Shown: in pieces, positions 1 through 6,893 of the stretch
Layout: every line of letters starts with the position of its first letter
Position numbering within the stretch: position 1 is the first letter of the stretch
Assembly (NCBI GenBank): GCA_035552735.1
Contig: DASZKX010000074.1
Location: 1 to 12,366 of the forward strand
DNA length: 12,366 bases
Direction: 5' to 3'
Source: VAZQ01 sp035552735
GTDB taxonomy: Bacteria > Pseudomonadota > Alphaproteobacteria > Rhizobiales > Xanthobacteraceae
Program-made: the position numbers and the translations under genes
Notes under the pieces: model-generated
Told to the model about the DNA's origin: nothing
Database searches by the model: none
Seen by the model: only the letters and a program-made list of their open reading frames with translations

Positions 1-309
1 GGTCAATCCGTGCTTGGCGAGATCATCGAGCGCATCGAGTGCCGATTGGCCATCGCGCGCCCCGCCGAGCGAGCGCGCCAGGTCGCGTGCCTCGTCGCGC
101 AGCTGGCGGCCGTCCTCGAGGAACGGACCCAGCATGCGCAAGAACGAGCGCCAGCGTTTCATGGCACGGCGAAACTCGTGCACCGCCACGGCATCCGAAT
201 GCGCCGGGTCGTCGATCGCGGTGCGGGCCTCGGCCAGGATGTCGCGGGCCACGGCGCGCAAGGCCTCGCCCACCGCCAATCCCGGCTCCAAGGCCGGCTT
301 ATCGCCCAT
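1..309 (-). CDS. CHAD-domain protein, N-terminal part (runs off the window)
   Basis: Only the first 103 residues are present; the gene continues past the left edge. CHAD domains are all-helical bundles with conserved basic and His residues, known to bind polyphosphate and often found alone or next to a CYTH domain. Visible CHAD features are the helix around residues 42-60 with H44-E45-F46-R47-R48 followed by K51-R52-x5-R58, and the LGGARD segment at 81-86, matching the LGxxRD pattern of the family. The ATG at 309 is the only reasonable start because a stop codon lies four codons upstream in frame. No Shine-Dalgarno sequence precedes it; a TAGAAT -10-like hexamer (minus strand, 321-316) would begin transcription almost at the ATG, so the mRNA may be leaderless, though I see no good -35. 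Family assignment is firm; cellular role is inferred. Confidence 0.85.
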   Translation of the reverse strand, partial: MGDKPALEPGLAVGEALRAVARDILAEARTAIDDPAHSDAVAVHEFRRAMKRWRSFLRMLGPFLEDGRQLRDEARDLARSLGGARDGQSALDALDDLAKHGLT

Positions 310-498
310 GTGAAAATTCTATGAAATTGATCCGGGAACGCGCTTGACCAAAGCTTGTTTTACCGCCCTTTGCAAGCCGCCCCCGTTGCTCGCGCCGATC
401 GGTCTTGGGACCGGCAGGCCGGTCGACCGCCGCGAATAGGCTCCGTGAATCGGCGACCGGGTTATCCCGTTTCCTGCGCGGCGGCACGAACACGGCCC

Positions 499-527
499 TT
501 TTCAATCCGTGTCACGATTGCTACATA
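499..527 (+). promoter_or_regulatory. possible weak promoter for the tRNA-fMet gene
   Basis: TTTTCA (499-504, 4/6 to TTGACA) and TACATA (522-527, 3/6 to TATAAT) are separated by 17 bp and lie about 40 bp before the mature tRNA, leaving room for a short 5' leader. The hexamers are weak, so this is a placement guess. The rest of 310-566 shows no credible gene; a 68-codon antisense frame there has no family features. Confidence 0.25.
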
Positions 528-566
528 ACCGTTGCGCGCGGGAACCGGTCCCGCGCTTGCCATTTT

Positions 567-643
<77 letters not shown>

Positions 644-790
644 GATAAAGCCCGGCAGATCAGGCGGTTGTGCCCGATGTGCCAGGCTTTTCCTTTGCCG
701 GCATTGGCCGCCGCGCAGCCGCGGTCGATGGGACCGATCGGCCTGCGCGGCCCCGGCAGCCGCCGCGCTTCATCGCGTTGATGCGATCGC

Positions 791-822
791 TCGACAAGTC
801 GATCGTTCGACACTTCGATCGC
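791..822. repeat. two-copy 16-bp tandem repeat
   Basis: TCGACAAGTCGATCGT (791-806) is followed directly by TCGACACTTCGATCGC (807-822), 13 of 16 positions identical and rich in TCGA/GATC. It lies 26 bp beyond the stop of the TauE/SafE gene, between that gene and the tRNA. No terminator-like hairpin with a T-run is apparent. Otherwise I see nothing in 644-848. Confidence 0.5.
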
Positions 823-848
823 CGTCGACGCCGGACGTCTCGCGTCGC

Positions 849-1607
849 TCACCCCGCGAACGCCGCGATCGCCATGGTGGCGCCGCCGGCGATCACCACG
901 GCGTCGAGGATCGCGCTGTGCACGTGGAGCGGCATGCGCTCCACCATCAGCTTGGCCAGGAACGAGCCCGGCAGCGCGATGGCGCCGATCAGGAGCGCGA
1001 CCGCGACCGCCTGCGCGTCCATGACGCCGGCGAAGCCGAACACCAGAAGCTTGACGAAGCTGATGATGATGGAGATGAGCGCGTCGGTCGCGATCACGTT
1101 GGCGCCCTGCAGGCCCGCGGCCATCAAGAGCGACAACAGGATGATGCCCGACCCGGTCGTGCCGCCGACCACCAGGCCGTAGCCGAGCGCTGACGCCGCG
1201 AGCGCGCGGTCGGAGAGCACAAAGCCGCGGCGGCGCAGCAGCCGGCGCAGCGGCACGCTCAAGGCCAGCATGCCGCCGATGACCAGGGCGGCGCCGCGGC
1301 CCGACAGGAGCGTGTAGCCCCAGGCGCCGAGCACGCAGGTCGGCACCGCACCCGCCAACATGATCAGCACGCGCCGCCAATCAATCAGCCGACGAAATGC
1401 CGCGGTACGTCCCGCATTGGAGAAGATGCTCGACAGCGCGATGATCGGCACGATCGGGGCGGGGCCGAGGATCGGCACCAGCACCAGCGGCATCAGGGCG
1501 CCGGTGCCATAACCCGAGACGCCCCCGATGACGGAGGCGACCAGCGCCGCCCCGGTGATGAGGGCGAGCTGGGCGATCGAGATGTCGGGAAAGAAGGCCG
1601 GGACCAC
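849..1607 (-). CDS. sulfite exporter TauE/SafE family permease
   Basis: A 252-residue integral membrane protein of the TauE/SafE (DUF81) family, which moves small anions such as sulfite, sulfoacetate or other organosulfur/organic acids across the inner membrane; the substrate cannot be read from sequence. It is almost wholly hydrophobic with about eight membrane segments in two halves. Each half has a Gly-rich loop: GGVSGYGTGALMPLV at 28-42 and GGTTGSGIILLSLL at 148-161, the internal duplication typical of the family. Length (about 250) is normal. Translation starts at a GTG (1607-1605); no upstream in-frame ATG/GTG/TTG exists before a stop, and there is no strong Shine-Dalgarno. It diverges from the leader-GNAT-APH unit and stands alone on its strand. 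Confidence 0.88.
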   Translation of the reverse strand: MVPAFFPDISIAQLALITGAALVASVIGGVSGYGTGALMPLVLVPILGPAPIVPIIALSSIFSNAGRTAAFRRLIDWRRVLIMLAGAVPTCVLGAWGYTLLSGRGAALVIGGMLALSVPLRRLLRRRGFVLSDRALAASALGYGLVVGGTTGSGIILLSLLMAAGLQGANVIATDALISIIISFVKLLVFGFAGVMDAQAVAVALLIGAIALPGSFLAKLMVERMPLHVHSAILDAVVIAGGATMAIAAFAG

Positions 1608-1821
1608 GGGCTCAGTCGGCGCCCGCAGGAGATTTCATGGGCGAGCGCGCTGCCGCGGCGATCCCGCACGCGACCGCCTTCCTGGTCCTGTGCCGGATGG
1701 TCCGAGGCAAGATCGCTGTCCGCGCTTTCCTTGAACGGCAGGGCGATGATTGGCAACTTTACTTCAAATGCAGGCCTGCACCAGTCGCAGGATTGCGCCG
1801 GTGCCTGTGCGCTTGCCAATC
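1608..1821. other. divergent intergenic region
   Basis: This spacer separates the start of the TauE/SafE gene from the promoter of the leader ORF. Open frames here on both strands have no family features and overlap each other. The only notable element is a perfect 12-bp palindrome TGCAGGCCTGCA at 1769-1780, which could be an operator but could equally be chance in GC-rich DNA. I could not identify a convincing promoter for the TauE/SafE gene. Confidence 0.5.
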
Positions 1822-1850
1822 TTTACTGCCGCCGATTGTCATGCTATCAA
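1822..1850 (+). promoter_or_regulatory. predicted promoter of the leader/GNAT/APH unit
   Basis: TTTACT (1822-1827, 4/6 to TTGACA) and TATCAA (1845-1850, 4/6 to TATAAT) are separated by exactly 17 bp. The expected start of transcription, six to eight bases after the -10, coincides with the ATG at 1858, implying a leaderless leader ORF. Prediction only; both hexamers are imperfect. Confidence 0.45.
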
Positions 1851-1857
1851 TACAACC

Positions 1858-1935
1858 ATGTGCCACGTCCGCAAAATCGGCCGCCGCCAATACGTGACCC
1901 ATCTCGGTGGGCCGGTGGAGGATGTTGCGCGCTGA
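1858..1935 (+). CDS. candidate leader peptide, 25 codons, probably leaderless
   Basis: A short ORF starts at ATG 1858 and stops at TGA 1933, encoding MCHVRKIGRRQY (residues 1-12), then VTHLGGPVEDVAR. There is no Shine-Dalgarno, but the predicted promoter would start transcription at or within a base or two of the ATG, an arrangement known for leader peptides in alphaproteobacteria (for example trpL of Sinorhizobium). The stop is 24 nt before an intrinsic terminator that precedes the GNAT gene, and codons 16-19 overlap the strand that can form an antiterminator. The first half is basic (R5, K6, R9, R10). No run of one amino acid marks a control codon, so the inducing signal is not readable. 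The same frame is open upstream to 1750; that longer version would start before the predicted promoter and is less likely. I do not recognise the peptide. Confidence 0.5.
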   Translation: MCHVRKIGRRQYVTHLGGPVEDVAR

Positions 1936-1970
1936 AATGACGTGACACGCTCTTCGACAGGCCCCGCCGA
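1898..1970 (+). promoter_or_regulatory. candidate attenuator: antiterminator and competing hairpin
   Basis: RNA positions 1904-1913 (UCGGUGGGCC) can pair with 1960-1970, the 5' arm of the terminator, giving ten pairs with one G-U (1908:1966) and one bulged base (C1962). That pairing would prevent the terminator from forming. The same upstream strand is also the 3' arm of a small hairpin, CCCA (1898-1901) with UGGG (1908-1911). The leader ORF runs through both elements, so ribosome position could choose between structures. ATCTCGG occurs in both hairpins (1901-1907 and 1970-1976), and ACGTGAC occurs twice (1892-1898 and 1940-1946). Pairings were found by eye; no energies were calculated. Confidence 0.45.
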
Positions 1971-1993
1971 TCTCGGACGGGGCCTTTTTATTT
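1960..1993 (+). terminator. intrinsic terminator between leader ORF and GNAT gene
   Basis: GGCCCCG (1960-1966) pairs with CGGGGCC (1978-1984); the stem continues as CCG/CGG (1967-1969 with 1974-1976) with one bulged A (1977) and an ATCT loop. It is followed at once by TTTTTATTT (1985-1993). No complete gene lies upstream except the 25-codon leader, and the GNAT start is only 40 bases further, so it is best read as an attenuator terminator. Confidence 0.85.
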
Positions 1994-2022
1994 GGTTCGG
2001 TCCGGGTGTCGGCTCCATGCAT

Positions 2023-2027
2023 GGAGG
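2023..2027 (+). promoter_or_regulatory. ribosome binding site deciding the GNAT start
   Basis: GGAGG at 2023-2027 lies five bases before the ATG at 2033 but only two before the ATG at 2030, and it is inside or after the earlier in-frame GTG (2006) and ATG (2021). The start at 2033 is therefore preferred. Confidence 0.7.
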
Positions 2028-2032
2028 ACATG

Positions 2033-2653
2033 ATGCCGAACGATCCACCGAGCTCTGCGCCGGCGAAGCACGCGCCGGCCGATAAGTTTGCGGTTGCCGG
2101 GCTCTCGATCCGCGCCCGCGAGCCCGGCGATTGGCCGCAATTCGCCGAGCTCATGCAGCTTCCGAAAGTGCGCTGGGGCACACTGCGCCTGCCGTTCGTC
2201 AGCAACGATCAATTCCGCAAAGGGCTGGAGAGCCCGCCCGAGGGAATGACCGGGATCGTCGCGGTTCTCGACGGGCGGATCGTCGGTTGTGCGCACGTCG
2301 CCCAGCAGAAGGGGCGGCGCAGCCATGTCGGCGTGATCGGCATCTGCGTTCACGACGACTTCCACGGCCGTCGCATCGGCTCGGCCATGATGGCGGCGCT
2401 GGTCGAGGTGGCCGACGACTGGCTCGATCTGCAACGCCTCGAATTGAAGGTTCACGTCGACAATGAGCCGGCGATCCGTCTCTACCGGGGGTTCGGCTTC
2501 GAGCTGGAAGGAACGCTTCGTGCCGACGCGTTTCGCGGCGGGGCCTACGTCGACTCGCACATCATGGCGCGCCTCAAGTCTGGTGCAGCGGCGCGGCGAG
2601 CCATAAATCCGGCGGCAACCGCTTCGCGCCCCGGAGGGGGCCGACCGTTATGA
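2033..2653 (+). CDS. GNAT N-acetyltransferase, AaaT/YhhY-like
   Basis: A 206-residue GNAT-fold enzyme that transfers acetyl from acetyl-CoA to an amine. The acetyl-CoA loop is in the segment VIGICVHDDFHGRRIGSAMM (101-120), with R113-R-I-G116-S-A118 fitting R/Q-x-x-G-x-G/A. Late motif VDNEPAIRLYRGFGFE (142-157) has the usual N144 and Y151. From memory it resembles E. coli YhhY (AaaT, an L-Phe/L-Met N-acetyltransferase), especially the stretches GRRSHV (95-99), GICV (103-106), DNEPAI (143-148) and GFELEGT (156-161). The substrate here is inferred only; amino acids, dipeptides or an amine antibiotic are all possible. A Pro/Gly/Arg-rich tail of about 25 residues after 181 is extra to the family. 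It lies downstream of a candidate attenuator and 13 bp upstream of the kinase-fold gene, so the two are probably co-transcribed. Confidence 0.88.
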   Translation: MPNDPPSSAPAKHAPADKFAVAGLSIRAREPGDWPQFAELMQLPKVRWGTLRLPFVSNDQFRKGLESPPEGMTGIVAVLDGRIVGCAHVAQQKGRRSHVGVIGICVHDDFHGRRIGSAMMAALVEVADDWLDLQRLELKVHVDNEPAIRLYRGFGFELEGTLRADAFRGGAYVDSHIMARLKSGAAARRAINPAATASRPGGGRPL

Positions 2654-2666
2654 AGAAAGCGCGATC

Positions 2667-3587
2667 ATGTGCGATTGGCCGTTCCTGACCAAAGAAGCGG
2701 CCTGCGGCGCGTTGCGGGAAGCCGGGCTCGAGCTTACGCCGGCCGAGCTGCGGATCGAAGCGCGCGAGGATCGCTGGGCGGTGTCGCTGCCCGGCGAGCA
2801 AATGGCATGGTTCCCGGCGAATGAGGGAGGACGCCGACGACTTTCGATCGAGCGGAGAGTCCTTCGCTTGCTGGCGGATCGATGCACCTTTTCCGCCCCC
2901 CGCATTCTTTTCGAGTCTGCATCGGGATGCGACCTGCGTGCGGTCGTAAGCGGCCTCTGTGATCCGTGGGGCCTGTATGAGCGCACCAGGACCGATACGG
3001 CACTTGCGCGGCGCATCGGCCGCGCGATTGGCGCCATGTTGATCGAGCAACATGCGCGCATCGGGAGCAACGAGGTGGTCGGCTGGCTGCTCGAGCGCGT
3101 CGCCTGGCCCGAGCCCGGCGATCGGGTCCGGGCGCGGTTGCGGCGCGTGGTCGATGATCGCCGGCTCGTGAGCCGGCTCGATCGCGTCTTGCGGGCCTAC
3201 GAACAGGTAGCCGTCCAGGCCGATGATCGTGTTCTCGTTCACGGCGACCTCGGTCTCCACAACATCGCGGTCGATGCCGTGACGGCGGAAGTTCGCGGCA
3301 TTTTCGACTATGACGGCGCCGCCTGGGCCGACAGACACCACGACTTCCGTTACCTGATCTTTCATTCGACCCACCAGGAGGCCTTGGACGCCGCACTCGA
3401 GATTTACGAGCCGGCGGTCGATCGCCGCCTCGATCGCGATCGCATCCGGCTCTACAATGCCGCATGCGCGATCGGCTTTTTGGCCAACCGTTGCGGTGTG
3501 CCGGCCCACGAGAAGTCCTGCGGCCGAACCCTGGCTGAGGATTTGTCGTGGGTTCACGACGCGCTCGCGCGCTTGCCGATCGACTAG
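2667..3587 (+). CDS. aminoglycoside phosphotransferase (APH)-fold kinase
   Basis: A 306-residue protein of the APH/choline-kinase superfamily, which moves the gamma-phosphate of ATP to a hydroxyl on a small molecule. The catalytic loop is VHGDLGLHNI (191-200), with H192-G193-D194 (D194 the presumed base) and N199 for metal. The second metal-binding segment is GIFDYDGAAWADRHHDF (211-227), with D214 replacing the family's usual D in IDW/IDF. The N-terminal lobe (about 1-100) is divergent and no clear P-loop can be named. Length fits the family. The ATG at 2667 follows a weak GAAAG site seven bases upstream, 13 bp after the GNAT stop. Members include antibiotic kinases, homoserine and fructosamine kinases, so drug resistance cannot be claimed. 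The only hairpin after it (GCGGG 3597-3601 / CCCGC 3610-3614) lacks a T-run. Confidence 0.85.
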   Translation: MCDWPFLTKEAACGALREAGLELTPAELRIEAREDRWAVSLPGEQMAWFPANEGGRRRLSIERRVLRLLADRCTFSAPRILFESASGCDLRAVVSGLCDPWGLYERTRTDTALARRIGRAIGAMLIEQHARIGSNEVVGWLLERVAWPEPGDRVRARLRRVVDDRRLVSRLDRVLRAYEQVAVQADDRVLVHGDLGLHNIAVDAVTAEVRGIFDYDGAAWADRHHDFRYLIFHSTHQEALDAALEIYEPAVDRRLDRDRIRLYNAACAIGFLANRCGVPAHEKSCGRTLAEDLSWVHDALARLPID

Positions 3588-3636
3588 TCGCTTCGCGCGG
3601 GCATGATGTCCCGCCCTGTGGGCTTCTGAAGCTAAG

Positions 3637-4683
3637 CTACTGCGGCCGGTAGATCAGCGACTGCCGGGCGCGCTCCACGATCCGGGCCGGCATCCCGTAA
3701 GCCTTGGCGACCTCGGCCTGCACAGCCTCGCCCGGGAGCGGATCGAGATCGAGCTGCATGCCGCGCGCCTCGGCGACCGCGTCCTTGTCCTTGAGCGCCG
3801 CCATGAAGGCGCGGCGCAGCGCGGCGACCCGCTCGGCCGGGACTCCGGGTGGGAGAATGAAAGGCCGGCCGAAAATCAGCTGGCTGTAGACCAGCTCCAT
3901 CACCTTGCGGTCGTCGTCGCTCTTGGTGAAATCGATGGCGAGCGGGACCCCCATGCGGTTCAATTCCGGATGGCCGGTCGTCGCCAGTTGCACAAGCACC
4001 CGCGCCAATCCGCTGTCGAGGAGACGCGCCCGCTGCGGCGCGATGCTCGACCAGCCCAGCCCGCAGACGCCCTGCACCTCGTTGCGCTCGAGCGCCAGCA
4101 GGATCTCGTTGCTGCCCGGATAGCCGGTCACGATGCGCAGCTTGGCGCCGAGCAGATTGTCGAGCATGGCGGTGAAATCCCGCGACGAGCCGCCCTCGTT
4201 GGTGGCGCCCATGATCAGCTCGCGGCTGAGCGCGTCCTTGAAGCTCTGCACCGGCGCGTCGGTGCGGGCGAGGCACAGGAACACCTCGTTGTTGGCGTTG
4301 CCCAGATAGATGAACTTGCTGGGGTCGTGCTGCACCGGGTCGCCCAACAGCGGCTGCAGGATCGCGCCCGAAAAGATCGCCCCGATCGCGGTGCCGTCCC
4401 GGGGCGCCACCGAATAGACGTAGGAGGCGGCCTTGTTGCTGCCGGCACCCGGCATGTTCTGGACCACGACGGTCGGATTGCCCGGAATGTAGTTCCCGAA
4501 ACGGCGCGCCAGCAGGCGCGCATAGGTGTCGTAGCCGCCGCCCGCCGAGGAGCCGACATAAACGTTGATCTGCTTGCCTTTGTAGAACTGCGCGACCGCG
4601 TCCTGCGCGCGCGACGGGCCGAGCGCGGCGAGCATCAACGCCAAAGCCGAAAAAAGCCCGTGCAAGATCGGCCGCGCCGACAT
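3637..4683 (-). CDS. Bug/TctC-type tripartite tricarboxylate transporter binding protein
   Basis: A 348-residue periplasmic solute-binding protein of the Bug/TctC family, which captures carboxylates (citrate, glutarate, aromatic acids, nicotinate) for TTT-type import. Residues 1-26 form a signal peptide with a likely cleavage at SRA-QDA. The mature N-terminus has the family pattern FYKGKQINVYVGSSAGGGYD (33-52), then PGNPTVVVQNMPGAGSN (67-83), the ligand loops of the family. AGAGGA (minus strand, 4695-4690) is six bases before the ATG. It is the last gene of a three-gene operon, 40 bp after the class II aldolase. No TctA/TctB membrane genes are in the window, so it is an orphan that must borrow a permease or have another role. 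Fold assignment is firm; the ligand is unknown. Confidence 0.9.
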   Translation of the reverse strand: MSARPILHGLFSALALMLAALGPSRAQDAVAQFYKGKQINVYVGSSAGGGYDTYARLLARRFGNYIPGNPTVVVQNMPGAGSNKAASYVYSVAPRDGTAIGAIFSGAILQPLLGDPVQHDPSKFIYLGNANNEVFLCLARTDAPVQSFKDALSRELIMGATNEGGSSRDFTAMLDNLLGAKLRIVTGYPGSNEILLALERNEVQGVCGLGWSSIAPQRARLLDSGLARVLVQLATTGHPELNRMGVPLAIDFTKSDDDRKVMELVYSQLIFGRPFILPPGVPAERVAALRRAFMAALKDKDAVAEARGMQLDLDPLPGEAVQAEVAKAYGMPARIVERARQSLIYRPQ

Positions 4684-4723
4684 TAGCTTTCCTCTAGAGC
4701 ACGATTGGCCGTGACAACGAAGT

Positions 4724-5482
4724 CTACTCGCCCATCGCCCGCTGTTTCCAGAGCCGCCAGGCGCGATCCGGATCCTTGGGTTTCATGCGTTTGGCATATT
4801 CGATCTCGCTCGCGGTCAAGAAATGCACCGCCCCCAGCATGGTGGCCTGCATCTGCTGCTTGGCGTTGGAGTCGGCGATGATGGCGCGGCGCACCACCTG
4901 GCGGACCGAATCGCCGACCGCAACCGCGCCGTGGCCGCGCAGCAGCACCAGGCCATGGCCTCCGAGCGCCCGCGCCAGGCCCTTGCCCTGCGCGAGGGTG
5001 CAGATGTTGAGGTCGCCCTCGTCGTCGATCGTCCTGATGTCGAACACCGGCGCGCCGTCGCCCAGGAAGGCCGCGCTGCCCACCATGGGGCGCAGGCGGG
5101 TGTCGCTGTTGCAAAACGGGATGAGGCTGGGGCAATGATTGTGCAGCACCGCCATCACGTCGGGACGCGCCTTGTAGATCTCGCCGTGGATCACACGCTC
5201 GAAGAACAGCCGGGTCTCACCCGGCCGCACCGGATTGTTGTCGAGATCGCAGGCGATGATGTCGGCCGCGCCGACCTGCGCGGGCGGCATGCTGCGCGAA
5301 ATCCAATAGTGCTGACGATGGACGGGATCGCGCGCGCTGATATGCCCATAGGCATCGAGCACCCCGTGATTGGAGAGGATCCGGTTGGCCGTCACCAGAT
5401 CATCGAGCAGAGCCGGATCGGGCGTGCCCGGCACCGCGGCCGTCGTGGAGGTCGAAACCGTGGTCCCTGAATCTGCGCTCAT
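4724..5482 (-). CDS. class II aldolase/adducin family protein
   Basis: A 252-residue cytosolic metalloenzyme of the class II aldolase/adducin family, which cleaves or epimerises hydroxy-carbonyl compounds or decarboxylates related acids using a divalent metal. Metal ligands expected for the family are present: H114 and H116 in LHNHCPSL, and H184 in RGHGAVAVG. The phosphate/anion loop is GHIS (46-49), where sugar-phosphate aldolases often have GNIS, and the candidate catalytic acid is E95 in LFFERVIHGE. A Ser/Thr-rich N-terminal extension of about 20 residues precedes the domain. AAGGGA lies about 12 bases before the ATG. It is 15 bp after the MmgE/PrpD gene and 40 bp before the Bug protein, in one operon. 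The substrate is not deducible; the neighbours suggest a carboxylated compound. Confidence 0.88.
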   Translation of the reverse strand: MSADSGTTVSTSTTAAVPGTPDPALLDDLVTANRILSNHGVLDAYGHISARDPVHRQHYWISRSMPPAQVGAADIIACDLDNNPVRPGETRLFFERVIHGEIYKARPDVMAVLHNHCPSLIPFCNSDTRLRPMVGSAAFLGDGAPVFDIRTIDDEGDLNICTLAQGKGLARALGGHGLVLLRGHGAVAVGDSVRQVVRRAIIADSNAKQQMQATMLGAVHFLTASEIEYAKRMKPKDPDRAWRLWKQRAMGE

Positions 5483-5497
5483 CCGCTGTCAGTCCCT

Positions 5498-6832
5498 TCA
5501 ACGCACTTCCGCAAAGCTCTGCACGAATGCGCCCGCCAAGGCGCGGCAACCGGTGACGTCCTCGAGCCCGCGGCGCGCGATGCCGATGAAGCCGGTGGCG
5601 CCGTCGCGGCCGATCAGGTGATCGAGCAGGCGGTGGGCCTTCTGTTCGAGCGCCTCCTCGGCGAGCGGCCGGCTGGGGTCGCCGGGGGCCGTGACTACGC
5701 GCTCGCGGCGGGTGCTGCCGTCCGCGCCCACCACCTCGACCTCCGCCGGCCAGTCATGGGGATAATATGGCGCCAGCGCCGCGTCGGCCACGATCTCCAC
5801 CTTGGCCTCGAAACTCAAGAGCGCCGGGTCCGTGACCGCTGCGCCGCGGTCGACGTCATAGAGGCGCGCCGGGTCGAAGGCGAGGAGGGCGAGCTGGCGG
5901 GCGGCGCTGACCAGGGTCGTGGTGCGCACCTGGTCCTGGGCTTTGAGCCCGACCATCCCGGCATAGGCGGGCGGCACCCGCACCCGCACGGCTGCGATCG
6001 CGCCGGGTTCGATGCCTGACGCCAGAATCGCGCGTAGCGCCTCGACCGCCGCGATTGATTGCTTGGCGGAGCAAAACGGCTTCAGGCTGAGCGCCGGATA
6101 GACGCTGTGCGCGGGCGACACGGCGGCGAGATGATCGCGGTCGAGCGCAAAGCCCCAGCTTTCCTCGAACCCGCTGCCATCCAAAAGGCCCGGATCGCCC
6201 CGGTAGCCCGCCCGCACTGCCTCGACGGCGGACAGGCCGGATGCCACCGCGACCCCGAACATCACCCAGCGGCCCGACGGCGAGCCATGCGGGCGACCGG
6301 TGCCGCGGGTCGACAGCATCAGGGCGAGCGACAGCGCGTGCGCGGTTTGCTTGGCGTCGAAGCCGTGCATGCGGGCCGCGGTGGCGGCCGCCGAAAGCGG
6401 TGCCGCAAAGCAGCTCGGCCAAACCCCGCGATAGAGAATCTCCGGGCCGCGCACCGCCTCACCCATGCGGGTCATCGTCTCGGTCCCGGCCCAGATGGCG
6501 CTCGCGACCTGCACCGGATCGAAGCGCGCGGCCTGCGCGGCGAGCGACAGCGCGACCGCGACCGCGGCGGCGGTCGGGGTGGTGCAGGACGGCAGATGGA
6601 TGTCGTCGACCTCCGATAGCCGGATGGTGGCGGCCCGCTGCGCGATGATCTGCGGCAGCGCGCGGGCGCCGAACAGCGCCGCGAGGCTCTGGGCCTCGCG
6701 GGTGCGGGCGCCGACGGCGGCCGCCACCACGGCATCGAATATGTGCCGGCGCTGCAGCGTCTGCTCGGCCGCAGGCAGCGCCGCCGCATTCGCCTGCGCC
6801 ACGAATTCGGCGAGTTGGCTGATCACGGTCAT
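5498..6832 (-). CDS. MmgE/PrpD family protein
   Basis: A 444-residue protein of the MmgE/PrpD superfamily (2-methylcitrate dehydratase, cis-aconitate decarboxylase, iminodisuccinate epimerase), normal length. Features are the N-terminal helical segment LAEFVAQANAAALPAAEQTL (7-26), then FDAVVAAAVGART in the place of the usual DTxGCxLAG motif, the central Gly/Ala-rich helical domain, and SLKPFCSAKQSIAAVEAL around 245-262, equivalent to the KxxPxCxxxHxxIDA active-site region. The Q in AKQS replaces the usual His of that motif, which may mean an altered reaction. It is the first gene of the operon with the class II aldolase and the Bug binding protein, suggesting uptake and breakdown of a branched or hydroxylated di/tricarboxylate. 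No strong Shine-Dalgarno precedes the ATG at 6832. Confidence 0.88.
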   Translation of the reverse strand: MTVISQLAEFVAQANAAALPAAEQTLQRRHIFDAVVAAAVGARTREAQSLAALFGARALPQIIAQRAATIRLSEVDDIHLPSCTTPTAAAVAVALSLAAQAARFDPVQVASAIWAGTETMTRMGEAVRGPEILYRGVWPSCFAAPLSAAATAARMHGFDAKQTAHALSLALMLSTRGTGRPHGSPSGRWVMFGVAVASGLSAVEAVRAGYRGDPGLLDGSGFEESWGFALDRDHLAAVSPAHSVYPALSLKPFCSAKQSIAAVEALRAILASGIEPGAIAAVRVRVPPAYAGMVGLKAQDQVRTTTLVSAARQLALLAFDPARLYDVDRGAAVTDPALLSFEAKVEIVADAALAPYYPHDWPAEVEVVGADGSTRRERVVTAPGDPSRPLAEEALEQKAHRLLDHLIGRDGATGFIGIARRGLEDVTGCRALAGAFVQSFAEVR

Positions 6833-6893
6833 GGCCGGAGTGATAATCGAATTTTCCGGTCCGCGCGATCAGCGCGATCGCGAAATGCGCGCT

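Noticed and set aside
1858..1993. A known riboswitch class (SAM-II, SAM/SAH, serC-type or guanidine-II)
   Set aside because: None of the conserved cores I know for these classes could be found; only the ORF, small hairpin and terminator are supported.
1759..2205. A 148-residue minus-strand ORF spanning the leader region
   Set aside because: It runs through the intrinsic terminator and into the GNAT gene antisense and has no recognisable domain.
2574..3557. A 327-residue minus-strand ORF
   Set aside because: Antisense shadow of the APH-fold gene, which has the HGD and FDYD motifs in the plus frame.
3597..3614. Hairpin GCGGG/CCCGC between the convergent APH and Bug genes as a terminator
   Set aside because: Only five base pairs with an eight-base loop and no T-run on either side, so too weak to call.
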